DNA of 64,000 bases from Niallia circulans (GTDB taxonomy: Bacteria; Bacillota; Bacilli; Bacillales; Cytobacillaceae), in NCBI RefSeq assembly GCF_003726095.1, contig NZ_CP026031.1, forward strand, positions 2,232,001 through 2,296,000, written 5' to 3'. The notes below the pieces were generated by a model, which saw only the letters and a program-made list of their open reading frames with translations, had not been told where the DNA came from and did no database searches. How positions within the stretch are numbered: the stretch's first letter is position 1; the number at the start of each line of letters is the position of its first letter. A program made the position numbers and the translations under genes. Positions 51,908 to 62,144 of the stretch are shown here, in pieces.

Positions 51908-52132
51908 TTATAGTTCTAGTTCTCCCATTCTAAGGAGTTCTACAACAGCCTGTGAACGCCCCTTCACGCCCAGCTTCTGCATAGCATTAGAAATATGATT
52001 TCGAACTGTTTTCTCGCTTATGAATAAATCACTCGCGATTTCCTTAGTCGTTTTATCTTGGACTAACAGCTCAAATACTTCTCTTTCTCTTTTGGTTAAT
52101 AATGGCTTGTGAGTAAATTCATTCTCCTTCAA
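51908..52132 (-). CDS. gerE: Late sporulation transcription factor GerE
   Basis: 74 residues from a TTG at 52132, which follows GGAGGGT by eight bases. The frame is open to an ATG at 52240, but the 36 extra residues have no ribosome site, and 74 residues is the known GerE length. The whole protein is a LuxR-type DNA-binding domain (LTKREREVFELL, then the turn TTKEIASDLFISEKTVRNH). GerE controls late mother-cell coat genes together with SigK. Confidence 0.95.
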   Translation of the reverse strand: MKENEFTHKPLLTKREREVFELLVQDKTTKEIASDLFISEKTVRNHISNAMQKLGVKGRSQAVVELLRMGELEL

Positions 52133-52477
52133 GTAGTGTAACCCTCCTTGCCTTTGCCAGCTATGAACTTTGGGATGGGTATAGTTATAGTCTGAATATA
52201 TTATGTAAGATGACACCTTGGAGTGACTGGATTTAAGCAAATTAGGAAAGGTTTTTTCGGTTTTTCATGATTAGTACTCCATTCCCAACATTTGACGATA
52301 ATTTTACGTACTTATGAACTTTCAACACACGAATTTTCATTATAAAATAGTCAAAATGTAGTACGTGCAATTATCATCCCTTTTTCCAAGCTTTCTAAAA
52401 AAATCGTGTTATAATTTAAACAATGAACCTTAGTTCGTAGTAAATTTCTGTTATCAAAGAAAGTTTTGGTGATATTG

Positions 52478-53626
52478 ATGGACTTAAACATTGAATTATT
52501 GGCAAATTTACATATAGAAATTCTTCAGGATATGTATTTTGATTATGAAGAGAATAGTACTACATATATTGATATGGTAACGATTATGGGGAGTCTATTT
52601 TATTTTGAGCAACAAACGAAAAAGGCGCGAAAAAATAATCGCTTAATTGTGCCTGTTTTTAATTTAAGCCTCTGGGAAAAAAATAAAGCTATCTTAACAG
52701 AGCTAATAGATTGGATAATGGATGAACCTGTTTATCTGACTTTCCAGCAAAATGAAGCAGAGCTTTTTGCTCCATCTTTTTACCTTCCTAATCATCAGGA
52801 AGTAACCTTATTTTTGGATGATATAGCATCACTTGTGGGTGTTGCGAAAAATAATTGCATAGATCCGCCCATCACTTCTGACTACATTCGACTAAAAAAC
52901 ATGGACAATGAACAGAGCAAACAAGAAAAACTAGCTACATTTTTACGAAGTAGTGTTTCAGATGCTGGAGAGATTATTCATTTAGGCTCGGCAATTTGCA
53001 AGAAGATCAGAAGAAATCGATCAGCCGCTAGCATATGCTTGCTTGTATCGATTGCAGCAGCAAAAACATATTTTAACGGGAAAGGTACTGTATATGTCTA
53101 TCAAAATAGCAAAATTAATAAGGATGTTTCTATCGATGGAGATGTACTGCTTAAAGCTACTCATCCAAAAACATTTAATCTAATAAATGCTCTTTATTCC
53201 AGCTTGGAGCTTGATTTGACTATCCAGACGCCTATCTTATATAGACCCTTCCATCGTGTCATCAATGAGATTCCTAAAGAATATAAGCTGCAAATAAAAA
53301 ACACGGCAGAGTGTCTCCGAATACGAGGAGATGGGTATATATCAGCGAAAGTTCCATGCGGAATTTGTCTGCCATGCTTGCAAAGAAAAATGGTCTTATC
53401 GGCCAGTAATAATGAATTATATGATACCTTATACGAGTATGATTACGGGCAAAAGACTGCTGATATAAAAAATGAAGAAGATAAACGTATCTTAACAGAG
53501 AATCTGCAAGCCCTCGAACATGCTATTGAATATCTAAAGACAAATGTAAGTAGACTAGCTAGCGAGGAACAAACAATAGCAGAGGAATTCATTTTCACTT
53601 ATCATCAATTTATGGAAAAATATTAG
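52478..53626 (+). CDS. QatC/QueC-like protein with degenerate ATP-binding loop
   Basis: 382 residues from ATG at 52478 (TTG at 52466 is an upstream alternative; the ribosome site is weak). The layout follows QatC, a QueC-like protein: an N-terminal beta-rich part (NNRLIVPVFNLSLWEKN near 53-69), the position of the PP-loop at 111-118, a THP motif at 228-230, and a zinc site made of Cys 279, 294, 297 and 300 in PCGICLPCLQRK. The PP-loop, usually LFSGGLDSL, reads LFLDDIASL, so ATP-pyrophosphatase activity is probably lost. No qatA, qatB, qatD or queDEF neighbour is present. Family assignment is by eye and needs a profile search; function unknown. Confidence 0.55.
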   Translation: MDLNIELLANLHIEILQDMYFDYEENSTTYIDMVTIMGSLFYFEQQTKKARKNNRLIVPVFNLSLWEKNKAILTELIDWIMDEPVYLTFQQNEAELFAPSFYLPNHQEVTLFLDDIASLVGVAKNNCIDPPITSDYIRLKNMDNEQSKQEKLATFLRSSVSDAGEIIHLGSAICKKIRRNRSAASICLLVSIAAAKTYFNGKGTVYVYQNSKINKDVSIDGDVLLKATHPKTFNLINALYSSLELDLTIQTPILYRPFHRVINEIPKEYKLQIKNTAECLRIRGDGYISAKVPCGICLPCLQRKMVLSASNNELYDTLYEYDYGQKTADIKNEEDKRILTENLQALEHAIEYLKTNVSRLASEEQTIAEEFIFTYHQFMEKY

Positions 53627-53632
53627 CACAAG

Positions 53633-53658
53633 AAAGACCACCTTAACTGGTGGTCTTT
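53633..53658. terminator. Bidirectional terminator between the QatC-like gene and sdhB
   Basis: Perfect ten-base stem AAAGACCACC / GGTGGTCTTT with a six-base loop and T/A tails, between convergent genes. Confidence 0.9.
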
Positions 53659-53661
53659 TGT

Positions 53662-54420
53662 TTAATGGTCACTTCCAAAGAACTCTTTAAATGCCTGGAA
53701 CGTTGTTTCTCGGTTTAAGGCTGCAATTGATGTAGTTAGTGGAATGCCTTTTGGACAGGACTGCACACAGTTTTGAGAATTACCACAGTTAGCCAGTCCG
53801 CCGTCTCCCATTATCTCTTGCAGTCTTTCCTCCTTATTCATCTCTCCTGTTGGATGTGAATTAAAGAGACGGACTTGAGAAAGAGGTGCTGGTCCAATGA
53901 AATTAGATTTACTATTTACATTTGGGCAAGCTTCTAAGCAGACTCCACATGTCATACATTTCGATAACTCATATGCCCACTGGCGTTTTTTCTCTGGCAT
54001 TCTTGGTCCAGGCCCTAAATCATATGTGCCATCAATTGGTATCCACGCTTTGACTTTCTTTAAACTGTCAAACATGCGGCTTCGATCGACTTGCAGGTCG
54101 CGCACCACAGGGAAGGTTCTCATTGGCTCTAGACGAATCGGCTGTTCTAATTGATCAATGAGTGCTGTACAGGATTGGCGTGGTTTTCCATTGATGACCA
54201 TAGAACAGGCTCCGCAAACTTCTTCCAAACAGTTCATATCCCAAGCAACTGGAGAGGTCTTTTTCCCGTCGCTTGTAACTGGATTTCTGCGAATCTCCAT
54301 TAATGCAGAAATGATGTTCATATTAGGACGATAAGGTAAACTAAATTCTTCTACATAAGATGGTGAATTAGGGTCATCTTGCCTTTCAATTTGTAATGTT
54401 ACAGTTTTTTGCTCCCCCAT
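53662..54420 (-). CDS. sdhB: Succinate dehydrogenase iron-sulfur subunit
   Basis: 252 residues. Cysteine clusters of the three Fe-S centres are all visible: the [2Fe-2S] set CLEEVCGACS with a later RQSC, the [4Fe-4S] set CMTCGVCLEACP, and a third set NCVQSCPKGIP. It passes electrons from SdhA to the membrane. One base separates it from sdhA. Last gene of sdhCAB. Confidence 0.97.
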   Translation of the reverse strand: MGEQKTVTLQIERQDDPNSPSYVEEFSLPYRPNMNIISALMEIRRNPVTSDGKKTSPVAWDMNCLEEVCGACSMVINGKPRQSCTALIDQLEQPIRLEPMRTFPVVRDLQVDRSRMFDSLKKVKAWIPIDGTYDLGPGPRMPEKKRQWAYELSKCMTCGVCLEACPNVNSKSNFIGPAPLSQVRLFNSHPTGEMNKEERLQEIMGDGGLANCGNSQNCVQSCPKGIPLTTSIAALNRETTFQAFKEFFGSDH

Positions 54421-54421
54421 T

Positions 54422-56185
54422 TTATTTCACTCCCTCTTTTTGCTTTGAATAATCTCTTTTTCTTGGTTTGATTAAGGAGGTATCGACTTCTTGATAATGG
54501 AAATCTGGTGCCTCATTTGCGCCAACAAATTTAGCCATTGTTGTTTTTAGGAAATCTTCATCATTTCTTTCTGGAAATTCTGGTTTATAATGTGCCCCAC
54601 GGCTTTCATTTCGGTTGTATGCACCGAGAGTAATCACACGTGCTAGCTGAAGCATATTTTCTAATTGACGCGTAAATACGCCTCCTTGGTTAGACCATTT
54701 TGCTGTATCATTGATATTAATTTTTTTATAACGCTCTAACAGTTCTTGTATCTTATCATCTGTTGCCAGCAGCTTATCGTTGTAACGAACCACTGTAACA
54801 TTATCTGTCATCCATTCCCCTAATTCCTTATGAAGCACATAGGCATTTTCTGTTCCATCCATTTTCAAAATGCCCTGCCATTTAGCTTCTTCTGCTTTAA
54901 TAGCGGAATCATAGATGGATGATGATAAATCTTCTGCACTTTTGCTTAATCCGCTTATATATTTAACCGCATTCGGACCTACTACCATGCCGCCATAAAT
55001 AGCTGAAAGCAAGCTGTTGGCACCTAAGCGGTTTGCTCCATGCTGTGAATAATCACATTCACCAGCGGCAAATAAGCCTGGAATATTCGTCATTTGATCG
55101 TAATCTACCCATAATCCACCCATGGAGTAATGAACAGCAGGGAAAATTTTCATCGGAAGTTTACGAGGATCTTCACCAGTGAATTTTTCGTAAATCTCGA
55201 TAATACCACCCAGTTTAATATCAAGCTCTTTTGGATTTTTATGAGATAGATCTAAATACACCATGTTTTCTCCATTGATGCCGAGCTTTTGATCGACACA
55301 TACATGAAAAATCTCGCGTGTAGCAATATCCCTTGGTACAAGGTTTCCATAAGCTGGATACTTCTCTTCCAAGAAATACCATGGTTTACCATCTTTATAT
55401 GTCCAGATACGACCGCCTTCTCCACGAGCTGATTCACTCATTAAACGTAATTTATCATCACCAGGAATTGCAGTTGGATGGATTTGAATAAATTCACCAT
55501 TTGCATAATAAGCTCCTTGCTGATAAACAACAGATGCTGCTGAGCCAGTATTTATAATAGAGTTTGTGGATTTCCCAAAGATAATTCCCGGGCCGCCAGT
55601 TGCCATAATAACAGCGTCTGCAGGGAAGGATTTAATCTCCATTGTTTTTAAATCCTGTGCCTTAATTCCTCTGCATACTCCTTCGTCATCTGTGATAATA
55701 CCAAGGAATTCCCAGCCTTCATACTTCACAACAAGTCCGTCGACTTCGTATCTTCTTACTTGCTCATCCAATGCGTATAGAAGCTGTTGTCCTGTTGTTG
55801 CACCTGCAAAAGCCGTTCTGTGATACTGTGTTCCTCCAAAGCGGCGGAAGTCCAGTAATCCTTCTGGTGTACGGTTAAACATAACTCCCATTCTGTCCAT
55901 CAAGTGGATAATGCCAGGAGCTGCCTCAGCCATTGCTTTAACCGGTGGTTGGTTCGCTAAGAAGTCACCGCCATAAACCGTATCATCAAAATGTTCCCAT
56001 GGAGAATCTCCTTCTCCTTTTGTATTTACCGCTCCATTAATCCCGCCTTGGGCACAAACAGAATGAGATCTTTTTACAGGCACAAGGGAAAATAATTCTA
56101 AAGGAGTCCCTGTCTCTGCTACTTTGATTGCTGCCATTAATCCTGCTAAACCACCGCCAACGATGATCACTTTCCCTTTCTTCAT
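54422..56185 (-). CDS. sdhA: Succinate dehydrogenase flavoprotein subunit
   Basis: 587 residues. FAD-binding loop VIIVGGGLAGLMAAIKVAE, the FAD-linked histidine in RSHSVCAQGGINGA, and substrate residues in HPTAIPGDDKL and SARGEGGRIW. It oxidises succinate to fumarate at the cytoplasmic face of complex II. It starts 47 bp after sdhC. Confidence 0.97.
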   Translation of the reverse strand: MKKGKVIIVGGGLAGLMAAIKVAETGTPLELFSLVPVKRSHSVCAQGGINGAVNTKGEGDSPWEHFDDTVYGGDFLANQPPVKAMAEAAPGIIHLMDRMGVMFNRTPEGLLDFRRFGGTQYHRTAFAGATTGQQLLYALDEQVRRYEVDGLVVKYEGWEFLGIITDDEGVCRGIKAQDLKTMEIKSFPADAVIMATGGPGIIFGKSTNSIINTGSAASVVYQQGAYYANGEFIQIHPTAIPGDDKLRLMSESARGEGGRIWTYKDGKPWYFLEEKYPAYGNLVPRDIATREIFHVCVDQKLGINGENMVYLDLSHKNPKELDIKLGGIIEIYEKFTGEDPRKLPMKIFPAVHYSMGGLWVDYDQMTNIPGLFAAGECDYSQHGANRLGANSLLSAIYGGMVVGPNAVKYISGLSKSAEDLSSSIYDSAIKAEEAKWQGILKMDGTENAYVLHKELGEWMTDNVTVVRYNDKLLATDDKIQELLERYKKININDTAKWSNQGGVFTRQLENMLQLARVITLGAYNRNESRGAHYKPEFPERNDEDFLKTTMAKFVGANEAPDFHYQEVDTSLIKPRKRDYSKQKEGVK

Positions 56186-56232
56186 AACAACCGTTCACTC
56201 CTTCATCTATTGCTCTACTAATCTAGTATTTA

Positions 56233-56841
56233 TTAAACAAACGCCAATATTGCTCGTACACCTACAATTGATAATGCAACAAATATTCCTAGCGTTACAT
56301 ATGTATTAATTCGTTGAGACTTAGGCGAAACAGTAATTCCCCAGCTTACACAGAATGACCATAAGCCATTAGAGAAGTGGAAAATCGTGGAGATAACACC
56401 CACTAAATAAAATGCAAGCATCCCTGGGTTTGCTAAATTTTCACTCATCATGTCATAATTTACTTCTTGGCCTAATTGAGCTGCTACTCTTGTTTCCCAA
56501 ACATGCCATACGATAAAAATTAACGTAAAGATCCCTGTCACCCTTTGAATATAGAACATCCAATTTCGAAAAAAACTATAATTTTTTGTATTATTTTTGG
56601 CTGTAAACGCAATATAAATTCCATAAATCGCATGATACAAAATCGGTAAAAATATTACAAAAATTTCGAGAAAATACCGAAAAGGTAAATGCTCCATAAA
56701 GCCAGCTGCCTTATTAAAAGCTTCTGGACCTCTAGTTGCAAAGTGATTGACAACTAAATGTTGGATTAAAAATACACCTACTGGAATCACTCCTAATAAC
56801 GAGTGAAGCCTTCTGAATAAAAACTCTCGATTTGCTGCCAT
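56233..56841 (-). CDS. sdhC: Succinate dehydrogenase cytochrome b558 subunit
   Basis: 202 residues from the ATG at 56841 (MAANREFLFRRLHS) behind AGGGGGG; an in-frame ATG at 56874 is upstream of that site. The length equals B. subtilis SdhC. Five transmembrane helices carry the heme-ligand histidines (LIQHLVVNHF, ILYHAIYGIY, IVWHVWE, TIFHFSNG). It anchors complex II and reduces menaquinone. First gene of sdhCAB. Confidence 0.96.
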   Translation of the reverse strand: MAANREFLFRRLHSLLGVIPVGVFLIQHLVVNHFATRGPEAFNKAAGFMEHLPFRYFLEIFVIFLPILYHAIYGIYIAFTAKNNTKNYSFFRNWMFYIQRVTGIFTLIFIVWHVWETRVAAQLGQEVNYDMMSENLANPGMLAFYLVGVISTIFHFSNGLWSFCVSWGITVSPKSQRINTYVTLGIFVALSIVGVRAILAFV

Positions 56842-56927
56842 AAAATTCCCCCCTAATTGATGACATACTCCCATTGCCCATAAAGCGATAACATAACCAA
56901 AAATTCTTACAATTTAGTGACAATTTA

Positions 56928-56956
56928 ATTGTACTCTTAAAAAAAAATGCGGTCAA
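56928..56956 (-). promoter_or_regulatory. SigA promoter of sdhCAB
   Basis: On the - strand: -35 TTGACC (56951-56956), 17-base spacer, -10 TACAAT (56928-56933), about 85 bp before sdhC. Confidence 0.75.
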
Positions 56957-57431
56957 GAAAACGGATACATTAAATAAATTTTCTTTCGCTTTTTTTCTAT
57001 CTATATGTCCCAAAAAAGGAAAAATTTCCTCCTTTCTCTTCTGTGCATAAATTTAACAAACAAATCAAATAATAGAATCAATGTAAAGAACTTGAACAAA
57101 TATTGATTTTATCGTTATGGAAGCAAGATTTTTTCCTTTAAAAGGAAAAAAATTATTAAGACATTATTTAAAAAATTGCTTATTGTTTAAATAGATTTTT
57201 CACGTTTTTTAGTCACCCTAATTCAAAAATCGTTCCCTTTTCTTATGATTTTTTTCCGTTTTTACAGTATACTATTTAGACAATATATTTTATTCTATTT
57301 TATTTGGTTTCCGTACTTTTTACATAAACCGATGTATGGAAATATTGCAAATGCCAAAAATGATAACTTTTAGGAAGAGACTATCTTGTAATTATGTAAA
57401 TATAATAGAATCATAGAAAGAGGAGAGCATA
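56957..57431. other. sdhC-yslB divergent intergenic region
   Basis: About 475 bp of AT-rich sequence with several oligo-A/T runs. Apart from the sdhC promoter at one end and the yslB ribosome site at the other, I see no defined element. Confidence 0.5.
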
Positions 57432-57893
57432 TTGAGTGATTTAACATCCTTAGAAGAAAAAACACAGGTGGAGTCAGATCCCCTTACTGTTCCCGCGTAT
57501 GGATATGAATTAATTCGAGAGATACTTATCCCCGAATTATTAGGTCGGGACACGCCTGATCTGTTATATTGGGCCGGTAAACGTATTGCCCGATTATTTC
57601 CTTTAAATACTGTAGAAGAAGCGTATGCTTTTTTTCAAAAGGTCGGATGGGGAAATTTAGAAGTTGTTAAACAAACAAAAAATGAAATTATCTATCAATT
57701 ATCCAGCGAGCTGATTGAAAAAAGATTAAAGGAAAAAGGGAAATGCACCTTTCAATTAGAAGCAGGTTATTTAGCTCAACAATACGAACAGACAAAAAAA
57801 GTTATTGCAGAAGCCTTTGAAGACCCAAAAAGAAAAGAAAAAAAAGTAACCATAACGGTTCGCTGGGATAGTAAAGATCCTGTAGAAGGATAA
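57432..57893 (+). CDS. yslB: DUF2507 protein YslB
   Basis: 153 residues from a TTG start with AAGAGGAG seven bases upstream. Matches the YslB (DUF2507) pattern: GYELIREILIPELLGRDTPDLLYWAGKRIARLFP, given here only in part, then the WGNLEVV and QLEAGYLAQQYE motifs. The fold is related to V4R/heme-NO-binding-like small-molecule domains. Function unknown. It occupies the same place between sdhC and lysC in B. subtilis. Confidence 0.9.
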   Translation: MSDLTSLEEKTQVESDPLTVPAYGYELIREILIPELLGRDTPDLLYWAGKRIARLFPLNTVEEAYAFFQKVGWGNLEVVKQTKNEIIYQLSSELIEKRLKEKGKCTFQLEAGYLAQQYEQTKKVIAEAFEDPKRKEKKVTITVRWDSKDPVEG

Positions 57894-57898
57894 AAAGA

Positions 57899-57951
57899 AC
57901 TCCAAAAGAAAGAAGAATTTTAATAGTCTTCCTTCCTTTGGAGTCTTTTTT
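57899..57951 (+). terminator. Terminator of yslB
   Basis: ACTCCAAA pairs with TTTGGAGT, extended by AAGAAAGAAGA / TCTTCCTTCC pairing, then six T on the + strand. Confidence 0.85.
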
Positions 57952-57969
57952 GCTTCTACTAATCATTTC

Positions 57970-59199
57970 TTATGCATGCACAGGTAGTTTACTTAATTCA
58001 AATGCATCGTGAAGAATTTCTACTGCTTTTACCATCTTCTCTTTCTCAATTACCGTTGATACTTTAATTTCGGATGTGCTAACCATTTTAATAATAATTT
58101 TTTCTTGTGATAATACTTTAAACATATCTGCTGCAACTCCCGGATTAGAAATCATTCCAGAACCGACTATCGATACTTTTGCCAATCCTTGTTCAGAAGT
58201 TACTTTATCGTATCCTAATTCCGCCTTATTTTCTTCTAGCACATTCAATGTTTCTTCTAAGTCACTATCTTTTATCGAAAAAGACAAATTTGTCAGCTGG
58301 TCATTTGTTAAGCTTTGAATAATAATATCGACATTTATATGATGGGACGCAAGGGTGGTAAAAATAGTAGAGAGACTTGTTAAGGGATTTCTTAATCCAA
58401 ATACCGTCACACTCGTAATATTGTCCTCAAATGCCACTCCGCGTACAACTAAATTTTGTTCCATGGAAACTTCCTCCTCGATGATTGTTCCTTCTTCTTG
58501 TTCCATACTTGAGCGAACCACTAATGGTACTTGATAGTTTTTTGCATATTCTACTGCTCTTGGATGCAGGACTCCTGCCCCTAAATTAGCTAATTCCAGC
58601 ATTTCATCATAAGAAATAGCTAATAGTTTTCGTGCGCTTTGCACAAAACGTGGGTCGGTTGTAAATACGCCTGTTACATCTGTGTAAATATCACATTTAT
58701 CCGCTTTTAAAGCTGCTGCAATCGCAACCGCCGTTGTATCAGATCCACCACGTCCAAGTGTTGTTATATCTCCCGTGTCAGTTACTCCTTGAAATCCAGC
58801 TACTACTACTACTCTTCCTTGTTGTATCTGTTCTTGTACTTTTTCTGTTTGTATATTTACTATTCGCGCATTCCCATGAACATTCTCTGTTTCTATTCCT
58901 GCTTGCCAACCAGTATAGGAAATGGCATCTACTCCTTTCGCCTGTAAAGCCATAGATAGTAAGCTGATGGTAATTTGCTCTCCTGTGGATAGTAAGACAT
59001 CCATTTCTCGTTTAGATGGCTTTGGATTTATTTCACTTGCAAGCGTTACAAGCGAATCGGTTGTTTTCCCCATAGCGGATACGACGACGACTACATCATT
59101 GCCACGATTTCTTTCTTCGATTACTCTTTCTGCTACATGAAGAATTCTTTCTGCACTGCCTACGGAAGTACCACCAAATTTTTGTACAACTAATCCCAC
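57970..59199 (-). CDS. lysC: Aspartokinase, lysine-responsive
   Basis: 409 residues. Kinase domain: VQKFGGTSVGSAERI at the N-terminus, STGEQIT, and GFQGVTDTGDITTLGRGGSDTTA. Two ACT domains (about 260-409) form the amino-acid binding part. An internal GTG/ATG could give the beta subunit known for this class. It phosphorylates aspartate, the first step to lysine, threonine and diaminopimelate. A lysine riboswitch upstream marks it as the lysine-controlled isozyme. Confidence 0.95.
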   Translation of the reverse strand: MGLVVQKFGGTSVGSAERILHVAERVIEERNRGNDVVVVVSAMGKTTDSLVTLASEINPKPSKREMDVLLSTGEQITISLLSMALQAKGVDAISYTGWQAGIETENVHGNARIVNIQTEKVQEQIQQGRVVVVAGFQGVTDTGDITTLGRGGSDTTAVAIAAALKADKCDIYTDVTGVFTTDPRFVQSARKLLAISYDEMLELANLGAGVLHPRAVEYAKNYQVPLVVRSSMEQEEGTIIEEEVSMEQNLVVRGVAFEDNITSVTVFGLRNPLTSLSTIFTTLASHHINVDIIIQSLTNDQLTNLSFSIKDSDLEETLNVLEENKAELGYDKVTSEQGLAKVSIVGSGMISNPGVAADMFKVLSQEKIIIKMVSTSEIKVSTVIEKEKMVKAVEILHDAFELSKLPVHA

Positions 59200-59308
59200 T
59201 TCATTCCCTACCTTCTTGTAATCTTAGAGGTTTCTTTTTATTTCTCATTGCTTTTTTTTATGTACTTTTCTTTTCCTCTTTCGCAATCTTAATTAGTAAA
59301 AGACAAAT

Positions 59309-59566
59309 AAAAAAAGCAATGAGAATATCTCATTGCCGTGCAGCTAAATACATTATAAATATGCACAAACAGTGAGATAGCTCTCCAAAACAGTTTCTTG
59401 TTTTGACAGTCTTACATTTATTCAATGCAAAACCAGCAAAGAAAGTCATGAGAACTTTCCTTACTTCGGCGATCTATCCCTTTCATAATTCTTCCCTGAA
59501 GCTCATTCTTCTCCGAATTATTACTCTTGAAGCTCGCACCTCTACCTTCACTTATTAAGTTATAAG
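59309..59566 (-). promoter_or_regulatory. Lysine riboswitch (L-box) of lysC
   Basis: On the - strand the conserved blocks occur in order: AGGTAGAGGTGCG (about 59535-59548), AGAGTAA, GAAAGGGATAGATCGCCGAAG (split across helices), GGAAAGTTCTC and GCTGGTTTTGCAT. The expression platform is a terminator GCAATGAGA / TATCTCATTGC (59316-59336) followed by seven T. Lysine should promote termination. Confidence 0.93.
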
Positions 59567-59574
59567 TTGCCATC

Positions 59575-59603
59575 ATTATAGCACAGTGGATTCATTCCGA
59601 CAA
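59575..59603 (-). promoter_or_regulatory. SigA promoter of the lysC riboswitch
   Basis: On the - strand: -35 TTGTCG (59598-59603), 17-base spacer, -10 TATAAT (59575-59580). It starts the riboswitch transcript near 59567, just after the uvrC stop. Confidence 0.75.
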
Positions 59604-59611
59604 TTAATTTT

Positions 59612-61384
59612 TTATTCCTTTAATTTAGCAAGTAATTGTTCAGCCACATTTGCGGGAATACCTGCTTTCACAAATTCTTCGATCGTAGCTTCTTTCATTT
59701 TCTTCACAGATCCAAAGGTTTTTAAAAGTAATTTTCTGCGCTTTTCTCCAATCCCAGGAATGTCATCCAATAAAGACTGAAAAGCATTCTTCCCTCTTAA
59801 TTGACGATGGAACGTAATGGCAAAGCGGTGAACTTCATCTTGGATTCTTTGTAATAAATAGAATTCCTGACTATTTCGCTCAAGCGGGATAATCTCCAAT
59901 GGATTTCCGAATAGCAGTTGAGAAGTGCGGTGCTTATCATCCTTTACTAAACCAGCAACTGGAATATCTAAGCTTAATTCATCGAGTAGAACCTCTCTAA
60001 CTGCTTCAAGATGCCCTTTTCCACCATCAATTAATAGTAAATCTGGAAGCGGCAGCCCTTCTTTTAAAACACGCTGGTATCTTCTTCGAACTACTTCCCG
60101 CATGGATTCATAATCATCTGGTCCTTTTACCGATTTGATCTTATACTTGCGGTATTCTCGTTTCGCTGGTTTTCCATCGATAAAGACAATCATCGCTGAA
60201 ACTGGATTCGTCCCTTGAATATTACTGTTATCAAATGCTTCAATCCGCAGTGGTGTGTAAATCCCCATTTGTCTGCCTAGGTTTTCCACTGCTTTTATCG
60301 TACGCTCCTCATCACGTTCGATTAATGCAAACTTTTCTGTTAAAGCGTTCTTCGCATTTTTATTAGCTAATAATACAAGTTCCTTTTTTTGCCCTCTCTG
60401 CGGCTTTATCACTTTTACATTTAATAATTCTTCGACAATATCTCCTTGGATCTCGTCTGGAAGATAAATTTCCTTTGGTTTAAAATGATTGGCTTTCTCA
60501 TAAAACTGCCCTAGATATGTTAGCATTTCCTCTTCAGGCTCTTGATAAATAGGAAACGTACTAACATCGCGTTCAATTAACTTTCCTTGACGAACAAAAA
60601 ATACTTGAACACACATCCAGCCTTTATCATAGGAATAGCCAAAAATATCTCTGTCTACTAAATCCGTCATCATCATTTTTTGCTTTTCCATTGTTGCTTC
60701 GATATGAGCGATTTGGTCACGGTATTCCTTAGCGCGTTCAAAGTCTAATTCTTCTGATGCTGCCATCATTTTTTCAGATAGTTCTTTTTTAATATCTTTA
60801 TATCCACCATTTAAGAACTTGATGATATCATCTGTCATCTTCTTATATTCTTGTTCGGTAACCTCATTTACACAAGGAGCTAAACATTGTCCTAAATGAT
60901 AATATAAACAAACTCTATCTGGCAGCACATTGCACTTACGTAAAGGATAAATGCGATCAAGCAGTTTTTTTGTTTCATTTGCTGCTTGGACGTTTGGATA
61001 TGGGCCAAAGTACTTGCCCTTGTCTTTCTTTACATTTCGAGTTGTAATCAGCCTTGGATGCCTTTCAGCCGTCAATTTAATAAATGGATAGCTTTTATCA
61101 TCCTTCAGCATAATATTATATTTTGGATCATGCTTCTTAATTAAATTTATTTCTAATATTAATGCTTCAATATTGGAAGAGGTTATGATGTATTCAAAAT
61201 CTTCAATTTCATTGACTAGTCTTAATGTCTTGCCATCATGAGAGCCTGTAAAGTAGGAACGAACTCGATTTTTTAATACCTTTGCTTTTCCTACATAAAT
61301 AATGGTACCTTGTCGGTCCTTCATCAAATAACATCCAGGCTGATCAGGTAAGATCATTAATTTATTTTTAATGATGTCGTTCAC
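59612..61384 (-). CDS. uvrC: Excinuclease ABC subunit C
   Basis: 590 residues from a GTG at 61384, seven bases after GGGAGGG; the frame is open to 61423 without a site. GIY-YIG nuclease domain at the N-terminus ([22 protein letters not shown]), UVR motif ([15 protein letters not shown]), the RNase H-like endonuclease domain ([30 protein letters not shown]), and a C-terminal helix-hairpin-helix ([13 protein letters not shown]). It makes both cuts in nucleotide-excision repair. Confidence 0.96.
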   Translation of the reverse strand: MNDIIKNKLMILPDQPGCYLMKDRQGTIIYVGKAKVLKNRVRSYFTGSHDGKTLRLVNEIEDFEYIITSSNIEALILEINLIKKHDPKYNIMLKDDKSYPFIKLTAERHPRLITTRNVKKDKGKYFGPYPNVQAANETKKLLDRIYPLRKCNVLPDRVCLYYHLGQCLAPCVNEVTEQEYKKMTDDIIKFLNGGYKDIKKELSEKMMAASEELDFERAKEYRDQIAHIEATMEKQKMMMTDLVDRDIFGYSYDKGWMCVQVFFVRQGKLIERDVSTFPIYQEPEEEMLTYLGQFYEKANHFKPKEIYLPDEIQGDIVEELLNVKVIKPQRGQKKELVLLANKNAKNALTEKFALIERDEERTIKAVENLGRQMGIYTPLRIEAFDNSNIQGTNPVSAMIVFIDGKPAKREYRKYKIKSVKGPDDYESMREVVRRRYQRVLKEGLPLPDLLLIDGGKGHLEAVREVLLDELSLDIPVAGLVKDDKHRTSQLLFGNPLEIIPLERNSQEFYLLQRIQDEVHRFAITFHRQLRGKNAFQSLLDDIPGIGEKRRKLLLKTFGSVKKMKEATIEEFVKAGIPANVAEQLLAKLKE

Positions 61385-61633
61385 AATTTTCCCTCCCAGC
61401 TCACAAACCTTATAAACGAACATATATACTATCTTCTCTAATTATAGAGAATTTCATCGATTCATCAAGGAAAAAGTATGGAATGGGAATATTTTAGGGA
61501 AAACGGTTTATTGTTATATGAAAAATAAGGAGAAAAGAGGGGGAATGATTTTATTGCGATGTTTTGTTATAACGGCTTTTATCGAATTATGATTATATTT
61601 TCCATTTCTACCAGCAAGTTTATTTTTTCTCCA

Positions 61634-61677
61634 TAAAAAAACCTGCAGACACTAGTGGTGTCTACAGGTCTTTTTCT
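61634..61677 (-). terminator. Terminator of trxA
   Basis: ACCTG-CAGACAC pairs with GTGTCT-ACAGGT (61641-61652, 61658-61669), followed by seven T on the - strand. Confidence 0.9.
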
Positions 61678-61698
61678 TTCAAAAATGAAAGAGTTTCA

Positions 61699-62013
61699 TT
61701 AAACATGTTTAGCTAATAGTTCAGAAAGAGCTTCTTTTGGTTGGAATCCAACTACTTTATCTACTACTTCACCGTCTTTAAGAACAAGTAAAGTTGGGAT
61801 GCTCATTACGCCAAATTTAGATGCTGATCCTTGGTTTTCATCTACATCTACTTTAACGATTTTTACACTATCTCCCATTTCGCCATCAAGTTCTTCAAGA
61901 ACTGGAGCGATCATTTTACAAGGTCCGCACCATGGTGCCCAGAAATCTACTAATACTACACCTGAACCTGTTTCTTCTTGGAATGTTTGATCTGTTGCAT
62001 GTGTAATGGCCAT
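61699..62013 (-). CDS. trxA: Thioredoxin
   Basis: 104 residues, with GGAGGC before ATG. The redox site is [11 protein letters not shown], with the cis-proline in [11 protein letters not shown] general cytoplasmic disulfide reductant. The nearest upstream gene is etfA, 130 bp away; own terminator. Confidence 0.98.
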   Translation of the reverse strand: MAITHATDQTFQEETGSGVVLVDFWAPWCGPCKMIAPVLEELDGEMGDSVKIVKVDVDENQGSASKFGVMSIPTLLVLKDGEVVDKVVGFQPKEALSELLAKHV

Positions 62014-62144
62014 TTATAATTTGCCTCCTTATTTGATAAACTAACAATATCGAAAGTATACCATGGTTTCTTAGATGATACTAATAATATGTTTCAAATA
62101 TCATTTTCCCCTACTATCAGCTAATACATTCACCCATAATTAGA

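Noticed and set aside
52133..52240. Longer GerE (110 residues)
   Set aside because: GGAGGGT lies directly ahead of the TTG at 52132, which gives exactly the 74 residues known for GerE.
61540..61600. A 15-codon frame after AGAGGGGGA near trxA
   Set aside because: The ATG abuts the purine run with no spacing, and the peptide is too short and unsupported.
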